Source: Lachnospiraceae bacterium
Lineage (GTDB): Bacteria > Bacillota > Clostridia > Lachnospirales > Lachnospiraceae
DNA: 64,000 nt
NCBI GenBank assembly: GCA_017936885.1
Contig: JAGBEO010000005.1
Coordinates: 1 to 64,000 of the forward strand
Reading direction: 5' to 3'
Positions within the stretch are counted from its first letter, which is position 1, and every line of letters begins with the position of its first letter. This document shows, one piece after another, positions 32,387 to 42,101 of this stretch. A model generated the notes under the pieces. It was not told where the DNA came from and did not search any database. It saw only the letters and a list, made by a program, of their open reading frames with translations. A program made the position numbers and the translations under genes.

Positions 32387-35008
32387 TTATTTATTCTGAA
32401 TTGCCGCCTGCGCCGCAGCCAACCGTGCAATCGGCACACGGAACGGTGAACAGGAAACATAAGTAAGACCTACCTTATGGCAGAACTCAACGGATGAAGG
32501 ATCACCGCCATGCTCGCCACAAATACCAAGCTTAATATTCGGTCTTGTGCTGCGTCCTTTCTCTGCTGCCATCTGAACAAGCTGACCTACACCCTTCTGA
32601 TCCAGTCTTGCGAACGGATCAGACTCATAGATCTTATTCTTATAGTAATCACCTAAGAACTTACCGGCATCATCTCTGGAGAATCCGAACGTCATCTGTG
32701 TCAAATCATTCGTACCGAAGGAGAAGAACTCTGCCTCTTCTGCGATCTCATTAGCAAGCAGTGCAGCTCTCGGAATCTCGATCATGGTTCCGATATGATA
32801 CTGAATATCAGAGCCTTTCTCTTTCTTAACGGCTTCTGCTACTTCCACTACCACATCCTTGACGAATTTTAATTCCTTCTTCTCGCCGACAAGCGGAATC
32901 ATGATTTCAGGTACGATATCATAACCCTTCTCATTCTTCACTTCGATAGCAGCTTCCATAACGGCTCTTGTCTGCATCTTAGCGATTTCAGGATAAGTAA
33001 CTGCCAAACGGCATCCTCTGTGACCCATCATCGGGTTAAACTCATGCAGAGAATCACAGATTTCCTGTACTTCCTCAGCAGTCATCATCATCTCTACTGC
33101 CAGATCATCGATATCATCCTTCTCAGTAGGTACAAACTCATGAAGCGGCGGATCTAAGAAACGGATGGTAACCGGTCTGCCCTCCATTACCTCATACAGT
33201 GCCTTGAAGTCCCCCTTCTGGAACGGAATCAGTGCATTTAACGCTTTCTCTCTCTGCTCTAAGGTTCTTGCCAGAATCATCTGACGGATCTTCGGGATTC
33301 TGTCAGGATCGAAGAACATATGCTCGGTACGGCAAAGACCGATTCCTTCCGCACCGTACTTAACGGCATTCGCTGCATCTGCCGGTGTATCCGCATTGGT
33401 ACGAACCTGCAAGGTACGATACTGATCAGCCCACTCCATAATACGTCCGAAGTTACCGCTCACAGTAGCCTCTACTGTCTTAATATCACCTTTATAAATC
33501 TTACCGGTAGAACCGTCTAAGGAAATGTAATCTCCCTCGTGGAATACTTCGCCGCCCAACTCGAATACTTTATCCTCTTCGTTGATAGCGATTTCACCGC
33601 ATCCGGATACACATGCCGTACCCATACCACGGGCAACTACGGCTGCGTGGGAGGTCATACCACCGCGGACGGTAAGAATACCTTCTGCCGCATGCATACC
33701 TTCGATATCCTCAGGGGATGTCTCCAGACGAACCAGTACTACTCTTTCACCTTTTTCGTGAGCTGCTTTTGCTTCCTCAGCGGTAAAGTATACCTTACCT
33801 GCTGCCGCACCGGGAGATGCGGGAAGCGCCTGTCCGATTACCTGACCGGCCTTTAATGCATCTGCATCGAATGTAGGATGCAGTAACTGGTCTAAGGATT
33901 TCGCTTCGATACGAAGTACTGCTTCCTCCGGTGTAATCTTACCTTCGTCTACCAGATCACATGCAATCTGCAGAGCTGCCGGAGCGGTTCTCTTACCGTT
34001 ACGGGTCTGTAAGAAGAACAACTTACCTTCCTCAATGGTAAACTCCATATCCTGCATATCACGGTAGTGATTCTCTAATTTATTGGCAATTTCCATAAAC
34101 TGCTTGTAGCACTCAGGAAGATCCTCTTCCAGCTTCGTGATCGGCTGTGGTGTACGGATACCTGCTACTACGTCCTCACCCTGAGCATTGATCAGGTACT
34201 CACCGTAAATACCCTTAGCGCCTGTAGACGGATTTCTTGTAAATGCTACACCTGTACCGGAAGTTTCACCCATATTACCGAATACCATGGCCTGTACGTT
34301 AACGGCAGTTCCCCAGTCGCCCGGGATATCATTCATACGGCGGTATACAATAGCTCTCTCATTGTCCCAGGAACGGAATACTGCTTTCACGGCTTCCATC
34401 AACTGAACCTTCGGATCCTGCGGGAAATCTTCTCCCTTGTTCTCTTTATAAATATTCTTGAATCTGACAATGATCTCTTTCAAATCATCTGCCGTCAGAT
34501 CAGTGTCATACTTAACACCCTTAGATTCCTTAATCTCGTCCAATATTCTCTCAAAATATGACTTCGGAATCTCCATAACTACATCGGAGAACATCTGAAT
34601 AAATCTGCGGTAAGAGTCATAAGCAAATCTCGGATTACCTGTCTTCTCAGCAAATCCTTCCACCGCAACATCCGTCAAACCAAGATTCAGGATCGTATCC
34701 ATCATACCGGGCATGGAAGCTCTCGCGCCGGAACGAACCGATACCAGAAGCGGATTCTTCGTATCGCCGAACTTCTTGCCCTGCTTCTCTTCCAGATTAG
34801 CTAATGCGGCAAAAATCTGGTTCTGAATTTCCTCGGAAATCTGTCTTCCGTTATTGTAATAATCTGTACAGGCTTCTGTTGTCACAGTAAAGCCCTGTGG
34901 AATCGGCAGTCCCAGATTCGTCATCTCTGCCAGATTCGCTCCTTTTCCACCAAGAAGATTACGCATGTCGGCATTGCCTTCTTCAAATAAGTACACCCAT
35001 TTTGACAT
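32387..35008 (-). CDS. ppdK: Pyruvate, phosphate dikinase
   Basis: 873 aa, the normal length. It reversibly converts pyruvate + ATP + Pi to PEP + AMP + PPi, serving PPi-linked glycolysis/gluconeogenesis in anaerobes. The N-terminal ATP-grasp has LLGGKGANLAEMTNLGLP. The swivelling domain has the phospho-His in GGMTSHAAVVARGMGTACVS. The C-terminal PEP/pyruvate TIM barrel has MIEIPRAALLANEIA and the catalytic Cys in GICGEHGGDP. The start at 35008 (MSKWVYLF) has GGAAGG upstream; the longer frame to 35035 is not needed. Its 3' end coincides with the 22-bp repeat. Confidence 0.97.
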   Translation of the reverse strand: MSKWVYLFEEGNADMRNLLGGKGANLAEMTNLGLPIPQGFTVTTEACTDYYNNGRQISEEIQNQIFAALANLEEKQGKKFGDTKNPLLVSVRSGARASMPGMMDTILNLGLTDVAVEGFAEKTGNPRFAYDSYRRFIQMFSDVVMEIPKSYFERILDEIKESKGVKYDTDLTADDLKEIIVRFKNIYKENKGEDFPQDPKVQLMEAVKAVFRSWDNERAIVYRRMNDIPGDWGTAVNVQAMVFGNMGETSGTGVAFTRNPSTGAKGIYGEYLINAQGEDVVAGIRTPQPITKLEEDLPECYKQFMEIANKLENHYRDMQDMEFTIEEGKLFFLQTRNGKRTAPAALQIACDLVDEGKITPEEAVLRIEAKSLDQLLHPTFDADALKAGQVIGQALPASPGAAAGKVYFTAEEAKAAHEKGERVVLVRLETSPEDIEGMHAAEGILTVRGGMTSHAAVVARGMGTACVSGCGEIAINEEDKVFELGGEVFHEGDYISLDGSTGKIYKGDIKTVEATVSGNFGRIMEWADQYRTLQVRTNADTPADAANAVKYGAEGIGLCRTEHMFFDPDRIPKIRQMILARTLEQREKALNALIPFQKGDFKALYEVMEGRPVTIRFLDPPLHEFVPTEKDDIDDLAVEMMMTAEEVQEICDSLHEFNPMMGHRGCRLAVTYPEIAKMQTRAVMEAAIEVKNEKGYDIVPEIMIPLVGEKKELKFVKDVVVEVAEAVKKEKGSDIQYHIGTMIEIPRAALLANEIAEEAEFFSFGTNDLTQMTFGFSRDDAGKFLGDYYKNKIYESDPFARLDQKGVGQLVQMAAEKGRSTRPNIKLGICGEHGGDPSSVEFCHKVGLTYVSCSPFRVPIARLAAAQAAIQNK
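32389..32410. repeat. 22-bp direct repeat at the ppdK 3' end (att-like, right copy)
   Basis: Identical to 14594-14615. It covers the last codons and stop of ppdK, which is intact here. Confidence 0.55.
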
Positions 35009-35076
35009 AGTTTTCCCTTTTTCCTTCCTTTCCACTCTTCATCCTTTATCGGATTTTGTTTTATAAGCAGTACTAC

Positions 35077-35109
35077 AAAATGCCATAATCGTTATTTTAT
35101 GGCATTTTA
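35077..35109 (-). terminator. Terminator after the GDPD gene
   Basis: AAAATGCCATAA (35077-35088) pairs perfectly with TTATGGCATTTT (35097-35108). It lies ~120 bp past the stop at 35228 and before ppdK. Confidence 0.6.
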
Positions 35110-35227
35110 GTTGCACATCCCTGTGCCTTTTTAACATTTTATCATAACTTTTGGATTTTAGCACTGATTTTTTGAGAAAAATTACTAAAAAAAATATTCC
35201 ATTTTAATTTTTTTTAGCAAATATTCA

Positions 35228-36064
35228 TTATTTCGTCGTCAATGGACAAAAACTATCAAAAATAAAGACATCGAAATCCCCACGCATCGCCTCTAAATCC
35301 TTCTGATTCTGGATCGTCCACGCTGCCGCCGGGCGTCTGTAAAGCTTTTGACAGATTCTTCTTCCAGGCTCCTTGTAGAACTTGTGATTATAAGCGATAA
35401 AGTCCGGTTTTGTCAGAAAATTAAGCAAAAGATGCGTCATAAAGAAATACATCACATGGGTGTACCCTCCGTCTTTGCGGAAATTGGAAGACAACTGTCC
35501 TCTTACCACATCATTGTGATTCCTGCGAAACCACCATAACACCATAGGGTTAAAGGATTCGATACAATAAGCGCCTTCATATGCCCGAAGCAGTTCATCT
35601 ATCTTTTTGCAGGAAGACACATCGACGGACTCTGATTTAATTTCCACAATTAACGGCACCCGCCCCTGCACCATGGCAAGCAGATCTTCGAAGCGTGGAA
35701 TCTTCTCCTGAGAATGGCATAGTGTAAAACGCTGCAGTTCCTCATACGTATATTCCTCAATTTTGCCTTCCACACCGCAGATACGCTCCAGCTTAAAATC
35801 ATGGAAGATCACGGGCACTCCGTCCCTCGTCACATGGACATCCAGCTCCATGCCGAAACCTGCCTCCACCGCCTTGCGAAATGCCGCCATGGAGTTCTCC
35901 GGTGCTTCTCCCGCATTGTCATGAAGACCTCTGTGGGCAAAATATACCTTTTTAAAAAGTGCCGTATCAGGGCAATGAAATACCCTCGGCATAATTGCAA
36001 GCATATATAAAATAACCAATCCGATAATGATAACGATTACATTCAGCAAAATATTCCATACCAT
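35228..36064 (-). CDS. Membrane-anchored glycerophosphodiester phosphodiesterase family protein
   Basis: About 278 aa. An N-terminal membrane helix (WNILLNVIVIIIGLVILYML) is followed by the GDPD TIM barrel: FAHRGLHDNAGEAPENS (catalytic His, Glu/Asn), GMELDVHVTRDGVPVIFHD, VPLIVEIKSES. It hydrolyses glycerophosphodiesters to glycerol-3-phosphate and alcohol, probably at the cell surface. The ATG at 36064 has AAAGGA upstream; the frame can be extended to 36148 but without a ribosome site. It is single, upstream of ppdK, with its own terminator. Confidence 0.9.
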   Translation of the reverse strand: MVWNILLNVIVIIIGLVILYMLAIMPRVFHCPDTALFKKVYFAHRGLHDNAGEAPENSMAAFRKAVEAGFGMELDVHVTRDGVPVIFHDFKLERICGVEGKIEEYTYEELQRFTLCHSQEKIPRFEDLLAMVQGRVPLIVEIKSESVDVSSCKKIDELLRAYEGAYCIESFNPMVLWWFRRNHNDVVRGQLSSNFRKDGGYTHVMYFFMTHLLLNFLTKPDFIAYNHKFYKEPGRRICQKLYRRPAAAWTIQNQKDLEAMRGDFDVFIFDSFCPLTTK

Positions 36065-36276
36065 ATTTGATTCGTGTCCTTTGTCAGCCGTCTCATATTG
36101 ATCCTGCCTTCTATACCCTGAGGCTGCAGACAGAATCTGCATCGCCAATCAGTTAGTGTGCACTACCTGATCATCTCTCTTCCGATTATAGTACGCTTCT
36201 CAGAAACTGCAAGCCTTTTTTCTCTTTCTTAAAAGGCTTACAGCGGGGAAGAATACTGAACTCTTCGCAATTTTCA

Positions 36277-36304
36277 TTGAAAAAACCTTTACTTTGTGTA
36301 TAAT
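36277..36304 (+). promoter_or_regulatory. SigA-type promoter of the ABC-F gene
   Basis: TTGAAA (36277-36282), 16-bp spacer, TATAAT (36299-36304), about 105 bp before the start codon. The ~90-nt leader contains an inverted pair (TGTACC...GGTACA type) but no attenuator I can prove. Confidence 0.65.
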
Positions 36305-36410
36305 AGTAACAGTGACTAGAAATATGTACCTTGCACAGTCTGTACCGTTTACGATAGAAACAGCGTACAGGCAGAACTTTGCAGGTTGAAAGAAAGGCAT
36401 GGTTATCGAC

Positions 36411-38051
36411 ATGATTCAAGCAAACAATGTAACATTACGTGTAGGAAAAAAAGCTCTGTTTGAAGATGTAAATATCAAATTCACGGAAGGCAACTGCTAC
36501 GGCTTAATCGGTGCCAACGGTGCCGGTAAATCTACTTTTCTTAAGATTTTATCCGGTACACTGGAGACCACAAACGGCGATGTCACCATTACCCCCGGCC
36601 AGCGTCTCTCCGTCTTAGAGCAGGACCATTTTAAATATGATGCTTATTCTGTTATGGACACCGTTATTATGGGTAACGAGCGTCTCTATCAGATTATGAA
36701 AGAAAAAGATGCTATTTATGCAAAAGAAGATTTCTCTGATGAGGACGGCATCCGCGCCAGCGAGTTAGAGGCAGAGTTCGCGGAGATGGACGGCTGGGAT
36801 GCGGAATCCAACGCTGCCATGCTCTTAAACGGCTTAGGCATTGACACTTCCCTGCATTATAGTATGATGTCTGACTTAAACGGTAACGAGAAGGTGAAAG
36901 TACTGCTTGCCAAGGCATTGTTCGGCAATCCGGATATTCTTCTTCTGGACGAGCCTACTAACCACCTGGACTTAGATGCTATCGCATGGCTGGAGGACTT
37001 CCTCATTGACTTCGAGAACACGGTTATCGTAGTCTCCCATGACCGCTACTTCTTGAATAAGGTATGTACTCACATCGCCGATATCGACTACGGCAAGATC
37101 CAGCTCTTCGCCGGCAACTACGATTTCTGGTACGAGTCCAGCCAGTTGATTATCAAGCAGCGCAAGGAAGCCAATAAAAAGAAAGAGGAACAGATCAAGG
37201 AATTACAGGAATTCATCTCCCGTTTCTCTGCCAATGCAAGTAAATCCAAGCAGGCCACTTCCAGAAAGCGTGCCCTTGAGAAAATCGAACTGGATGACAT
37301 CCGTCCTTCCAGCAGAAAATATCCTTATATTGATTTCAGGCCGGAGCGCGAAATCGGTAATGAAGTGTTAACCGTGGAAGGCATCAGCAAAACCATTAAT
37401 GGGGAGAAAGTATTGGACAACATTTCCTTTATTGTAGGTCATGATGATAAGATTGCATTCGTCGGCGGCAACGAGCTTGCCAAAACGACTCTGTTCAAGA
37501 TCCTGACCGGGGAAATCGAACCGGACGAAGGCACTTATAAATGGGGTGTTACTACTTCTCAGGCATATTTCCCGAAGGATAACACAGCAGAATTTGACAA
37601 TGATTACACGATCACAGAATGGCTGATGGGCTTCTCTCCGGTCAAAGATGTCACTTATGTCCGCGGCTTCCTGGGACGTATGTTGTTCGCCGGAGAAGAC
37701 GGTGTGAAGAAGGTGAAGGTCTTATCCGGTGGTGAGAAGGTAAGATGTCTTCTCTCCAAAATGATGATCAGCGGCGCTAACTGCCTGCTCTTCGATGAAC
37801 CGACCAACCATCTGGATATGGAATCCATCACGGCATTAAACGAAGGCATGAAGAAATTCAAAGGCGTAGAGCTGTTCTCCTGCCACGACCATCAGGTAGT
37901 GCAGACCACAGCCAACCGCATCATGGAGATTCTGCCGGACGGCAGCCTGATCGATAAGATCACCACTTACGACGAATACCTTGCAAGCGATGAGATGGCA
38001 AGAAAGCGTACTGTATACACAAGTACAGCCAAGGAAGAAGACGAAGATTAA
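36411..38051 (+). CDS. ABC-F family ATP-binding protein
   Basis: About 546 aa with two fused nucleotide-binding domains and no membrane part, as in ABC-F translation factors (EttA/YbiT/YkpA type) that act at the ribosomal E site. NBD1 has Walker A GANGAGKST, Walker B ILLLDEPTNHLD and a degenerate signature (DLNGNEKVK). A basic linker follows (about 245-310). NBD2 has a variant Walker A GGNELAKTT, signature VLSGGEKVR and CLLFDEPTNHLD. The start could be 36399 or 36411; the latter fits the domain edge. It is monocistronic between a promoter and a terminator. YkpA-like housekeeping is more likely than antibiotic resistance. Confidence 0.93.
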   Translation: MIQANNVTLRVGKKALFEDVNIKFTEGNCYGLIGANGAGKSTFLKILSGTLETTNGDVTITPGQRLSVLEQDHFKYDAYSVMDTVIMGNERLYQIMKEKDAIYAKEDFSDEDGIRASELEAEFAEMDGWDAESNAAMLLNGLGIDTSLHYSMMSDLNGNEKVKVLLAKALFGNPDILLLDEPTNHLDLDAIAWLEDFLIDFENTVIVVSHDRYFLNKVCTHIADIDYGKIQLFAGNYDFWYESSQLIIKQRKEANKKKEEQIKELQEFISRFSANASKSKQATSRKRALEKIELDDIRPSSRKYPYIDFRPEREIGNEVLTVEGISKTINGEKVLDNISFIVGHDDKIAFVGGNELAKTTLFKILTGEIEPDEGTYKWGVTTSQAYFPKDNTAEFDNDYTITEWLMGFSPVKDVTYVRGFLGRMLFAGEDGVKKVKVLSGGEKVRCLLSKMMISGANCLLFDEPTNHLDMESITALNEGMKKFKGVELFSCHDHQVVQTTANRIMEILPDGSLIDKITTYDEYLASDEMARKRTVYTSTAKEEDED

Positions 38052-38069
38052 ACACTATATCTACCATAC

Positions 38070-38104
38070 AAACAGACATGTCTTCTTGACATGTCTGTTT
38101 ATTC
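38070..38104 (+). terminator. Terminator of the ABC-F gene
   Basis: AACAGACATGTC and GACATGTCTGTT form a perfect 12-bp stem with loop TTCTT, then TATTC. The next 230 bp (38105-38332) hold no gene I can support. Confidence 0.85.
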
Positions 38105-38332
38105 GCTGTGAGAACCATTGCAGACGATAAACATTGCAATTGCACAAATTGTATAACCAACACAGACACGCTTTCGCTCCATTTCCAACGTAACGGCTCT
38201 AGGCTCGAAAATACCTCGCCAAGTGCCGACGTCTCCAAAGGGTCTGCTTATGGTCATACAATTTGCACAATTAATATAGCGTTATGATGAGTTTCGCAAT
38301 TGACCATTACATATTATAAGAAAGGACGGGCT

Positions 38333-39193
38333 ATGCATCAGGTAGACTTACACACCCACACCTCCAAATCAGACGGCACTTTTACCCCTACCGAACTGGT
38401 GGACTACGCAATCCAAAAAAGGCTTACGGCTGTGGCCATCACCGACCATGATACGACGGAAGGATTAGACGAAGCACTTTCCTACGCTGCCGATCTTTCC
38501 AAACAGGGCAAACCCTCCTTAGAAGTCATTCCCGGAATTGAATTTTCTACCGAATACGAGGGAAAAGATGTGCATATCGTTGGACTGTATATCTCTTATG
38601 ATGCCCTTGCTTTTCAAGCCCAGTTAAATGCTTTCGTGGATTCCCGCATCAACCGTAATATCAAGATGTGCGCCAAACTGCAAGAGGCAGATATCGATAT
38701 TACCTATGAGAAACTGCAGGCGGAGAACCCGGACGCCGTTATCACCAGGGCACACTATGCTGCTTATCTGCAGGCCCACGGCTATGTAAAAAGCAGACAG
38801 GAAGCCTTCGACCGGTATCTGGGCGACCACACCAAGTATTTCATTCCCAGAGAAAAAGTGACGCCCACACAGGCGGTACAACTCATCCTGGAAGCAGGCG
38901 GTATTCCGGTTCTGGCGCACCCGCCTCTCTATCATATGGGAAAAGAACGTCTGGAGAAATTGGTTGCTTCTTTAAAAAATGCCGGTCTCATGGGCATTGA
39001 AGCAATCTACAGCACCTATACCAATCAGGATGAGCGTGACATGCGCAGACTGGCTGACAAATATGATCTGCTCCTAAGCGGCGGCTCTGATTTCCACGGA
39101 GACAATAAACCGGGACTGGATCTGGCTGTGGGCTACGGTAAGTTCTTTGTACCGGAAGAAATATTAGACCGCATCAAGTCAGCACGTTCCTGA
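38333..39193 (+). CDS. PHP-domain phosphoesterase (RNase AM / YciV-like)
   Basis: 286 aa. The metal-binding motifs of the PHP family are all present: VDLHTHTSKSDGT, VAITDHDTTEG, an IPGIEFSTE Glu, VLAHPPLYH and SGGSDFHG. This subgroup acts as 3',5'-nucleotide phosphatase or 5'-3' exonuclease on short RNA/DNA (TrpH/RNase AM). AAAGGACGGGCT precedes the ATG; the longer frame is rejected. The HAD gene follows 90 bp downstream on the same strand. Confidence 0.9.
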   Translation: MHQVDLHTHTSKSDGTFTPTELVDYAIQKRLTAVAITDHDTTEGLDEALSYAADLSKQGKPSLEVIPGIEFSTEYEGKDVHIVGLYISYDALAFQAQLNAFVDSRINRNIKMCAKLQEADIDITYEKLQAENPDAVITRAHYAAYLQAHGYVKSRQEAFDRYLGDHTKYFIPREKVTPTQAVQLILEAGGIPVLAHPPLYHMGKERLEKLVASLKNAGLMGIEAIYSTYTNQDERDMRRLADKYDLLLSGGSDFHGDNKPGLDLAVGYGKFFVPEEILDRIKSARS

Positions 39194-39284
39194 CCGGATG
39201 AATCACGTACTAAATACAGGTACCGGCACCATGGTTTCGGTCCGCTGTCTGTAGAAAAATACTGTTTTAACATGGAGGTTAGAT

Positions 39285-40094
39285 ATGAAATTACTATTCA
39301 CTGACTTAGACGGAACACTCTTAAATAACAACAGCAAGGTTTCCGCATACACAAAGGCCTTCTTAGATGAATTCTTAGCAGCCGGCAATAAACTGATCCT
39401 GTCCTCCGGCCGCCCCTTAAACAGTGTGTTAGAGGTTAAGAACGATGCGGGACTGACACAGAAAGGAATCTTCTTAATCTGCAACAACGGCACTTTAGTG
39501 TATGACTGCGACAACGAGTGCCCGATTCTGGAGAAAAGGCTGCCCCGCGCTTATGTCTCCTACTTACAGGAACAGGCGAAGAAATATGACTTACACATCC
39601 AGACTTACCGGGATGATACAATCATCTCTCCCGCAGATGATGATGAGATCAAATACTATCGCAGACGCATTCATCTGCCGCTGATTGTGTCCCCCAATCT
39701 TGAAGATGCGCTTACAAAAGATCCCTATAAAATGCTTGCCATCAGCTTAGACAACTTCGATAAGTTGGAAGCTTTCCGTAAAAGCATCTCAGACTGGGCC
39801 ATGAACAAAATCCAGACGATCTATTCAAACGACATGTATCTGGAGCTGTTCGACTGGAATGCAGGCAAAGGCAATGCCGTACGCTTCGTCTGCGATTACT
39901 TCGACGTCCCCCTCTCCGATGCTTACGCTGCCGGAGATGCGGATAACGATATCTCTATGATAGAAGCTGCCGGAACAGGCATCGCCATGGCGAACGCCAC
40001 CGATCAAGTAAAGAAGTATGCCGATGTCATTACTGATCTGGATAATGACAAAGACGGGCTTGCCGATATGATGAAAAAGCTGCTCGCACGGTAG
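39285..40094 (+). CDS. Cof-type HAD-IIB family phosphatase
   Basis: 269 aa. HAD motif I FTDLDGTLLNN (nucleophile Asp), motif II LSSGRP, a C2B cap in the middle (about 85-190), motif III Lys, and motif IV GDADNDISMIEAAGTGIAMA. These hydrolases remove phosphate from sugar phosphates, FMN/PLP or similar metabolites; the substrate is not predictable. AUG at 39285 with GGAGG upstream. Confidence 0.93.
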   Translation: MKLLFTDLDGTLLNNNSKVSAYTKAFLDEFLAAGNKLILSSGRPLNSVLEVKNDAGLTQKGIFLICNNGTLVYDCDNECPILEKRLPRAYVSYLQEQAKKYDLHIQTYRDDTIISPADDDEIKYYRRRIHLPLIVSPNLEDALTKDPYKMLAISLDNFDKLEAFRKSISDWAMNKIQTIYSNDMYLELFDWNAGKGNAVRFVCDYFDVPLSDAYAAGDADNDISMIEAAGTGIAMANATDQVKKYADVITDLDNDKDGLADMMKKLLAR

Positions 40095-40111
40095 CAAAAC
40101 ACTACACAGGA

Positions 40112-40142
40112 TGGAAGAATGCCTGCTTTTGGCATTCTTCTG
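40112..40142 (+). terminator. Terminator after the HAD gene
   Basis: GAAGAATGCC and GGCATTCTTC form a perfect stem around TGCTTTT. It faces a minus-strand gene, so it may serve both. A further long imperfect inverted repeat (GCACGAG...CTCGTGC) lies at 40142-40208. Confidence 0.65.
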
Positions 40143-40205
40143 CACGAGATTTAGAACTTCTTAGCGAAGCACCCTATGATGCATGCTTTAGAAATTCTTC
40201 TCGTG

Positions 40206-40463
40206 CTAGCCTTCCACGATCAGATATCTTCCGTCTCCGACCTCGAATACCTCATCTGCTTCCAATATTCCATCTTCATCGGCGCCTTCCATATCAACGC
40301 CCTCTTCCTCGAAAAACTCCCATACTTCTTTGACTGAGTTCACAACCACAGCCATACATTCTTCCAGAAAATCTTCCGCTTCCTTCAAAGTCTCAGCCAC
40401 CGGTTCCGGGTAAAGCTGTAACTGCTTATATAAGAAGCACTGTAGTACTTTTTCATCAAACAT
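40206..40463 (-). CDS. Conserved small acidic protein of unknown function
   Basis: 85 aa, strongly acidic. MFDEKVLQCFLYKQLQLYPE, then EECMAVVVNSVKEVWEFFEE and a C-terminal DEVFEVGDGRYLIVEG. I recognise it as a conserved Lachnospiraceae small protein but not its function. AGGTATGAGAAA precedes the start. It is the last gene of the long minus-strand run beginning with pheA, 93 bp after the HAD gene. Confidence 0.75.
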   Translation of the reverse strand: MFDEKVLQCFLYKQLQLYPEPVAETLKEAEDFLEECMAVVVNSVKEVWEFFEEEGVDMEGADEDGILEADEVFEVGDGRYLIVEG

Positions 40464-40555
40464 TTTCTCATACCTCCGTATTTATCCCGCAACACACCGC
40501 ATATGGTATATATGTTACGTATTCTTCCGCCATTTGCATTATTTTCCATCCGCTT

Positions 40556-41353
40556 TTACAGGCACATATATTGCTGTATCACATGATACACGCCCTTTTC
40601 CTGATAGGAAGGACAAATATGCTTCGCCTGCGCTTTCACACTGTCTCTCGCATTTTCCACGGCATAGCTTTCACCTGCCGCCATCAACAGACCGATATCG
40701 TTATCATTATCGCCGAATGCCATCGTTTCCTGCGCCGTCACACCCAAGAACTGCTGGATTACCTTAAGTCCGTTTCCTTTATCAACCGTGGCATCCATGA
40801 AATCCACCCATTCTTCTCCCGCCATACAGGTTTTCACTTTATCCTGCCACTGGGGAATCAGGATTTCTTCACCCAGATCACGGATACTGCCCTCACGATA
40901 GATGGCAATCTTCATGATATCCGCACCTTCTGCCAGAATATCCTCCACAATGCGGTATTTATTGTGGTATCCCTGATCAAAAAAATCTAAAAACTTCTGA
41001 TTCTTTGTCTCTAACAGACTGCCTTCTATGGAAGATGCCACCACGTCACAGGTATCATAATAGGTACGAAGTTGTGTCATGATCTGTTCTACATAGTCTC
41101 TGCGCATCTTCTGCACCAGAATATCCTTGTCCCGATACCGTACATGGGCGCCGTTCTCCGCCAGATAAATGATTCTGTCAGAAACCTCCTCAAACATATG
41201 ACGAATGCTGTAATACTGTCTTCCGCTTGCCACACAGAAATAATTACCCCGGTCTGTCCACCGGCGGATGGCATCCAGCATCTCCGGATAGATCTCAGAG
41301 GTAGATTCTTTCACCAACGTTCCATCTATATCAGTTGCTATCAATTTAATCAT
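40556..41353 (-). CDS. Cof-type HAD-IIB family phosphatase
   Basis: 265 aa. Motif I IATDIDGTLVKES, motif II VASGRQ, a C2 cap, motif III KGNGLK and motif IV FGDNDNDIGLLMAAGESYAV. It is a close structural cousin of the 39285 gene but on the opposite strand. A substrate cannot be named. It follows maf by 71 bp and probably shares that transcript. Confidence 0.92.
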   Translation of the reverse strand: MIKLIATDIDGTLVKESTSEIYPEMLDAIRRWTDRGNYFCVASGRQYYSIRHMFEEVSDRIIYLAENGAHVRYRDKDILVQKMRRDYVEQIMTQLRTYYDTCDVVASSIEGSLLETKNQKFLDFFDQGYHNKYRIVEDILAEGADIMKIAIYREGSIRDLGEEILIPQWQDKVKTCMAGEEWVDFMDATVDKGNGLKVIQQFLGVTAQETMAFGDNDNDIGLLMAAGESYAVENARDSVKAQAKHICPSYQEKGVYHVIQQYMCL

Positions 41354-41424
41354 GGTAACTCTGTCCGTTTCCTTTGCTTAATATCTTTCCCCCTATGATA
41401 CACATAACCCGCCACAGAAGCAAG

Positions 41425-42015
41425 CTAAGAGAGCAGTCCCCGTTTCTTTAATTCCTGATACACTCTGCCCACAGGCAATCCCACTACATTATTATAGTCG
41501 CCGCAGATTCCCTGTATGTATGCGGCACACAATCCCTGAATGGCATAAGCGCCCGCCTTATCCATGGGCTCACCGCTGTCCACATACCGCTTGATTTCTT
41601 CCTCCGACATGGCATACATCGTAACATCCGTACACTCGCTGAAAGACACATACATGGCGGACATATCCTTATATTTCCAGGCAAGGGTCACACCCGTATA
41701 GACCTGATGACTGCCGCCCTGTAGCTTATGCAGCATTCTTGCCGCATCCTCTTTATCCTTAGGCTTTCCTAAAATATCACCCCAGCAGGACACAATAGTA
41801 TCCGCACCGATCACCACGAAGTCTTCCTTTCCTTCCTCCGTCAGTTTCGTACACACATCTACCGCTTTCTGATAAGACAGCTCCTCCACCACTTCATCTG
41901 GCTGCGTCTTCGTAACATTCTCCTCCACCGTACTCGGCATGGTCTTATAAGAAAGTCCTATCTGCTTAAGCAGCTCCTTTCTTCTGGGTGATGCCGATGC
42001 TAAATATATTTTCAT
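41425..42015 (-). CDS. maf: Maf family nucleotide pyrophosphatase
   Basis: 196 aa. The signature SASPRRKELLKQIGL, then GADTIVSCWGDILGKP and MDKAGAYAIQG, is that of Maf/YhdE proteins. These hydrolyse dTTP/UTP (or modified nucleotides) to the monophosphate and are linked to division-septum control and nucleotide-pool cleaning. It lies between ppk1 and the HAD gene with short gaps on the minus strand. Confidence 0.95.
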   Translation of the reverse strand: MKIYLASASPRRKELLKQIGLSYKTMPSTVEENVTKTQPDEVVEELSYQKAVDVCTKLTEEGKEDFVVIGADTIVSCWGDILGKPKDKEDAARMLHKLQGGSHQVYTGVTLAWKYKDMSAMYVSFSECTDVTMYAMSEEEIKRYVDSGEPMDKAGAYAIQGLCAAYIQGICGDYNNVVGLPVGRVYQELKKRGLLS

Positions 42016-42101
42016 GTTCTATATCCTTCCTAATATTATCCTTCCTCTCACAGCATCTCCACACTACTATACCTCTACGGGAAGAACGCCCGCTTTTTAC
42101 A

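Noticed and set aside
14645..36148. Integrase or transposase for the accessory region
   Set aside because: No tyrosine or serine recombinase or DDE transposase motif found in any sizeable frame, so mobility must be in trans or ancestral.
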